NCBI GenBank assembly: GCA_965199595.1
Contig: OZ241182.1
Coordinates: forward strand, 1,364,001 to 1,428,000
DNA from: JBBROS01 sp965199595
Lineage (GTDB): Bacteria; Pseudomonadota; Alphaproteobacteria; Acetobacterales; Acetobacteraceae
Reading direction: 5' to 3'
Length of the DNA stretch: 64,000 bases
In this document: piece after piece, positions 61,099 to 64,000 of the stretch
Position numbering within the stretch: the stretch's first letter is position 1
Layout: every line of letters begins with the position of its first letter
Made by a program: the position numbers and the translations under genes
Notes under the pieces: model-generated
Databases searched by the model: none
What the model was told of the DNA's origin: nothing
The model's input: the letters and a program-made list of their open reading frames with translations, nothing else

Positions 61099-62240
61099 GT
61101 CACCTTCGCGTTACCAGCATGTGAAATCATTGGCAAGGCCGCACGAGCCCGGCCCTTCGCCCGATACCAGGCCGACAGTGCGCCGATCCCGACCAGAATC
61201 ACCGGCCCGGCGACATTCACCACGACCTGCACCGCCCAGAACCCGTCCTGCGATTCCATGGCGAGCCGGCCAAGGAACGACAGGAAGATGCCGCTGCAGA
61301 ACACCGGCAGCGAGTGCTGGCCACAGAGGATGACCGGGAAGGCCCACCGGCTGCGCAGCCAGGAGGCGGTGATCGGCACCAGGCGGGCGACCAACCAGGT
61401 CAGAGCCAGAATGGACAGCAGGCGCATCGGGTGCAGCCCCTCCTTGTCCACCATCAGAACGGTGCGGATCAGGATGCGGGGCACCCGGGCACTGACATCG
61501 GCGCTGGGCCACACCAGCCAGACCAGCATCAGCCCGACCGCCACGACGAAGATGGCGCCCGCATCCACCCAGCGTTTGTTGATCGTGACCAGCCGCACCT
61601 TCTGCGACAGCACGGCGCCGATCACGAACAGCATCTGCCAGGTCAGCGGGTTGAAATACCATCCGCCATCGGTCCAGGACGGCAGGTTCCACCCCAAGGA
61701 TCGCGCCGCGACATACAACCCGGCCGACAGCACCAGCAGCACCCAAGGCTTCTTGAGCAGCGGCAACACCAGCGCGAACGACGCGAGAAGTGCCACGTAC
61801 ATCGGCAGGATGTTGAGGTAGGCCGGCTGGAAGTTCAGCAGCAACGCCTCCAGCATGGCGCGGTAGGGTGCCTCCGCCAGCACGTCGAGGTGGATTTCGT
61901 CGAGGTAGTCCGACCGGTCGAGCGCCGTTGCGGAGTAGGACACCTGGGCGCTGAACACCACGAACAGGAAGATGTGGACAACATACAGCGTCCAGGCCCG
62001 GCGCATCACGTCGGCGCCGGCATACAGCCAGCCATCCCGCTTGTAGCTGCGGCCATACGACATGCCGGCGGCGTATCCGGCCAGCAACACGAAGATCTCG
62101 GTGGCGTCGCACAGCGCGAAGTTGCGGAGCGAGAACTGAGCGACCCAGTTGGCGGGGATATGGTCGACGAAGATCCACCACAGGGCGACGCCGCGGAAGA
62201 AGTCGACGCGCAGGTCTCGGCCGGAGCCGGTCTGGATCAA
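61095..62240 (-). CDS. OpgC domain-containing membrane acyltransferase
   Basis: A 381-residue protein with about ten helices. The N-terminal RDLRVDFFRGVALWWIFVDH and ATEIFVLLAGYAAGMSYGR are strong OpgC-family signatures, with the conserved His/Asp region near the first helix. OpgC succinylates osmoregulated periplasmic glucans. Alternatively it may acylate another envelope glycan. It is co-encoded with the SGNH-like protein, and flhG follows upstream in the same strand orientation. Confidence 0.85.
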   Translation of the reverse strand: MIQTGSGRDLRVDFFRGVALWWIFVDHIPANWVAQFSLRNFALCDATEIFVLLAGYAAGMSYGRSYKRDGWLYAGADVMRRAWTLYVVHIFLFVVFSAQVSYSATALDRSDYLDEIHLDVLAEAPYRAMLEALLLNFQPAYLNILPMYVALLASFALVLPLLKKPWVLLVLSAGLYVAARSLGWNLPSWTDGGWYFNPLTWQMLFVIGAVLSQKVRLVTINKRWVDAGAIFVVAVGLMLVWLVWPSADVSARVPRILIRTVLMVDKEGLHPMRLLSILALTWLVARLVPITASWLRSRWAFPVILCGQHSLPVFCSGIFLSFLGRLAMESQDGFWAVQVVVNVAGPVILVGIGALSAWYRAKGRARAALPMISHAGNAKVT

Positions 62241-62309
62241 GGCCGCTTCCCTCGCTGGAGCATCGACCCCGCATATGAGCCAATCCCGCCATTCGTCAAA
62301 GACCTTTGC

Positions 62310-63041
62310 TCAGAACGCCTGCGCGATGCGGTCCACGTCCTGCGCCGCCATGCAGGAGGGTGAGCGGGTGAGCAGCAGCATCTGCCGGCGGATCGCCTCA
62401 GGGACGCAGGCGTCGCGTCGGATGCCGCCCAGCCACGCCGGGGCTTTGCCGAAGAAGGTGCCGCAGGCCCGGCGGATCGTCGCGGCGGTCCGCTCCGCCG
62501 CTGCCGGGCTGGATGCCGTGTTGATCACGAGTCGGGCATCCCCGGCCGGACGATCGGCCGCATGCAGCTTGAGCGTGGCATAGGCGTCCGTGATGCTGGT
62601 GGGTTCCTGCGTTGCGAGCACGATCAACGAATCCGCCCAGCCCGCCATTCGCCGCACGCCCCCCTCCAGCCCGGCGCCGAGGTCCAGCAGCACATGGTCG
62701 TAGCCCCGCAACCCTGCCAACAGGCCGAGCACCTGGTCCAGCGGCGCAGGGTCGAGCCCTGCCAGCGCGCCGGAGCCGCTGCAGCCCGCCAGGATATCGA
62801 AGCCGCCGGGCTCGTAGCGTTCGATGGCGGTTTCGATGGTGGTGCCAGACAGGACATGGCCGAGGTCCAGCCGTGGCGCGAAGCCGAGCTGGATGTCGAT
62901 ATTGGCGAGGCCCAGGTCACCGTCGAACAGCAGCACCCGGCGGCCTTGCCGGGCCAGGGCGTGGGCCAGGGTGATGGAGAACCAGGTCTTGCCGACGCCG
63001 CCCTTGCCGGACGCGATGGCGATGGTGCGAGGCGAGGACAT
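62310..63041 (-). CDS. flhG: FlhG (FleN/MinD-like) flagellar number ATPase
   Basis: A 243-residue MinD/ParA-type ATPase. Deviant Walker A GKGGVGKT at residues 12-19, then LLFDGDLGLANIDIQLG, and the DLGAGLEGGVRRM segment. FlhG regulates flagellar number and antagonises FlhF. Its ATG overlaps the flhF stop by one base. Length is slightly short relative to the ~290-residue proteobacterial average. Confidence 0.9.
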   Translation of the reverse strand: MSSPRTIAIASGKGGVGKTWFSITLAHALARQGRRVLLFDGDLGLANIDIQLGFAPRLDLGHVLSGTTIETAIERYEPGGFDILAGCSGSGALAGLDPAPLDQVLGLLAGLRGYDHVLLDLGAGLEGGVRRMAGWADSLIVLATQEPTSITDAYATLKLHAADRPAGDARLVINTASSPAAAERTAATIRRACGTFFGKAPAWLGGIRRDACVPEAIRRQMLLLTRSPSCMAAQDVDRIAQAF

Positions 63042-63934
63042 CAGGCGGCCTTCCGGAGCGGGGCGGCCAGGCGGCCGGCGAGGAATGCGGGGGTGAGCGG
63101 CACCAGGCCATCGGCGGCGCCGGGCCCGATCCCGGCCTCGGTCAGCGCCAGGCCGGCGGCGGCGGCGGCCAGGACGCCGCCGATGCGCCGGGCGATGTCG
63201 GTGCGGGTTGCCACCATCATCGTGGCGCCCCCGGCGCGGAAGGCCGCGGCGGTGTCCGCGGCTTCGGCGGCATCAAGCCCGGCGGGCAGCACGAGTGCGG
63301 ATTGCGCGCCGGCGACCCCGGCGAGGCTGGCGATGGCGGCCTGGTGCGCGGCGCTGAAGGGGTCGATCCCGGCGGTGTCGATCAACACCGGGGCGCCGTT
63401 CTGCCGCCGGGTCAGGGCGCGGGCGAGGGTCAGGGCATCGGTCGCCACGATCAGGCTGAGGCCCAGCAGGCGGGTGAAGGCCGCGAGCTGTTCGGCCGCG
63501 CCAGCCCGGTCGGCATCGGCGGAAATCACCAGCGGCGCCTGTCCCTCCAGCACGAGCCGGGTCGCGAGCCGGGCGATGGTGAGGGATTTGCCGGCACCGG
63601 GCGGCCCGGTCAGCAGCAGCGGCGGTGCATCCGGCCTGAGGTCCAGGGCCGCGAAGCGCAGGCGGGCGCAGAGGGTTTCCTCAAGCGGTCCTGCGGCCAG
63701 GCCGGACGCCAGCGCCTCCGGCACGCCATGCCAGCGCAGCCCGGCCAGTTGTGCCGGGTCCGGCGGCGGCGGGGCCGTGGCCAGCACCGGCACCGCCCGT
63801 TCCAGCGCGGCCGTGATCTCGACCCCCGTGCCGGTGCGGCGGGTCGAGAGGATCAGCGCCTCCGCGCCCAGTTCCTCGCGGATCTGGGACATGGCAGCGG
63901 TAATGGTCGGTGCGCGAAACAGTTTCAGCCGCAT
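63041..63934 (-). CDS. flhF: FlhF-like signal-recognition GTPase
   Basis: A 297-residue SRP-type GTPase. The N-terminal MRLKLFRAPTITAAMSQIREEL is followed by GPPGAGKS (residues 110-117), a Walker A typical of the SRP54/FlhF group, and VLIDTAGIDPF. FlhF places the flagellum at the cell pole. It is followed directly by flhG (1-bp overlap) and preceded by the end of probable flhA. The N-terminal B domain is short. Confidence 0.9.
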   Translation of the reverse strand: MRLKLFRAPTITAAMSQIREELGAEALILSTRRTGTGVEITAALERAVPVLATAPPPPDPAQLAGLRWHGVPEALASGLAAGPLEETLCARLRFAALDLRPDAPPLLLTGPPGAGKSLTIARLATRLVLEGQAPLVISADADRAGAAEQLAAFTRLLGLSLIVATDALTLARALTRRQNGAPVLIDTAGIDPFSAAHQAAIASLAGVAGAQSALVLPAGLDAAEAADTAAAFRAGGATMMVATRTDIARRIGGVLAAAAAGLALTEAGIGPGAADGLVPLTPAFLAGRLAAPLRKAA

Positions 63935-63953
63935 GAACGAAGGCTAGGCCGTA

Positions 63954-63970
63954 AACCTTGCTCAAAGGTT
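63954..63970. promoter_or_regulatory. AACCTT/AAGGTT inverted repeat upstream of flhF
   Basis: AACCTT (63954-63959) and AAGGTT (63965-63970) form an inverted repeat in the 45-bp gap between the flhA-like stop and flhF. Its arms match the TTAACCTT/AAGGTTAA pair in the divergent flgB promoter. It may be a regulator half-site pair or a small hairpin. Confidence 0.3.
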
Positions 63971-63979
63971 AGCGCCGGC

Positions 63980-64000
63980 TCAGACGGTGAACTGCTCCGC
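63980..64000 (-). CDS. flhA: Probable FlhA C-terminal end (partial)
   Basis: The last six codons of a gene on the minus strand (AEQFTV then TGA at 63980-63982), just before flhF. The flhA-flhF-flhG order is common in flagellated proteobacteria, and a short end like this is compatible with FlhA. With six residues in view, the identity depends almost entirely on the neighbourhood. Confidence 0.4.
   Translation of the reverse strand, partial: AEQFTV

Overview
This is one contiguous stretch of a high-GC, GC-rich-codon alphaproteobacterial chromosome, most likely Acetobacteraceae/Rhodospirillales. The assignment rests on the style of the housekeeping proteins, an alphaproteobacterial LexA box (GTTC-N7-GTTC) upstream of recA, the recA...alaS neighbourhood, and a flagellar export cluster (flgBC-fliE-fliQ-fliR-flhB opposite fliO-fliP). 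The exact genus is not determinable by reading alone. No rRNA, tRNA or CRISPR array was recognised.

Region by region: 0-7.5 kb is a set of short-chain dehydrogenases, an SMP-30 lactonase, a cupin, DoxX, a two-module VOC protein and a GMC oxidoreductase, probably small-molecule oxidation/catabolism. 7.6-12.1 kb has a tiny membrane protein, a PotD/PotB/PotC-like transporter lacking an ATPase gene, and peptidase T. 12.1-15.2 kb is a decay zone: an epimerase pseudogene, an NmrA-type reductase, and fragments of IS3, IS66 and IS630 transposases. 15.2-20.1 kb is the divergent flagellar type III export/rod cluster. 20.1-24.9 kb holds a LexA-box-controlled recA overlapped by a cytidine-deaminase-like gene, a DUF3072-like protein and alaS, with two strong hairpin terminators.

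24.9-32.3 kb carries a dienelactone hydrolase, an MFS transporter overlapping a GMC oxidoreductase, an isopropylmalate/tartrate-dehydrogenase-like enzyme, a deleted ABC ATPase, an alpha/beta hydrolase and a HAD-GNAT fusion. 32.3-40.6 kb is a minus-strand peptide/amide utilisation locus: DppABCDF-like transporter, a truncated cysteine hydrolase, an asparaginase-like protein with an altered active-site position, a 75-residue partner and an amidase. 40.6-42.7 kb is leuA, preceded by a Leu-rich leader ORF and overlapping hairpins that look like an attenuator.

42.7-51.8 kb is housekeeping (xseA, purD, a ClC antiporter, tadA, a class I glutamine amidotransferase, an RluB/RsuA pseudouridine synthase, rsmD, an ABC-F ATPase). 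52-58 kb contains a nitrate/taurine-type ABC importer, a CDF exporter, a TonB protein, a PduO-type cobalamin adenosyltransferase and an AI-2E/PerM family protein, mostly joined by short overlaps. 58-62.2 kb has a DUF2272 lipoprotein, mtnA, an orphan NepR-like small protein, and an SGNH-like/OpgC pair. The window closes with flhG, flhF and the last codons of what is probably flhA, so two separate flagellar loci lie about 43 kb apart.

The observations most worth following are the leuA leader, the recA-deaminase overlap under a LexA box, the asparaginase/amidase locus, the HAD-GNAT fusion, and a palindromic insert flanked by a 25-bp near-repeat at the end of rsmD. I did not find convincing evidence of a completely new multi-gene system.
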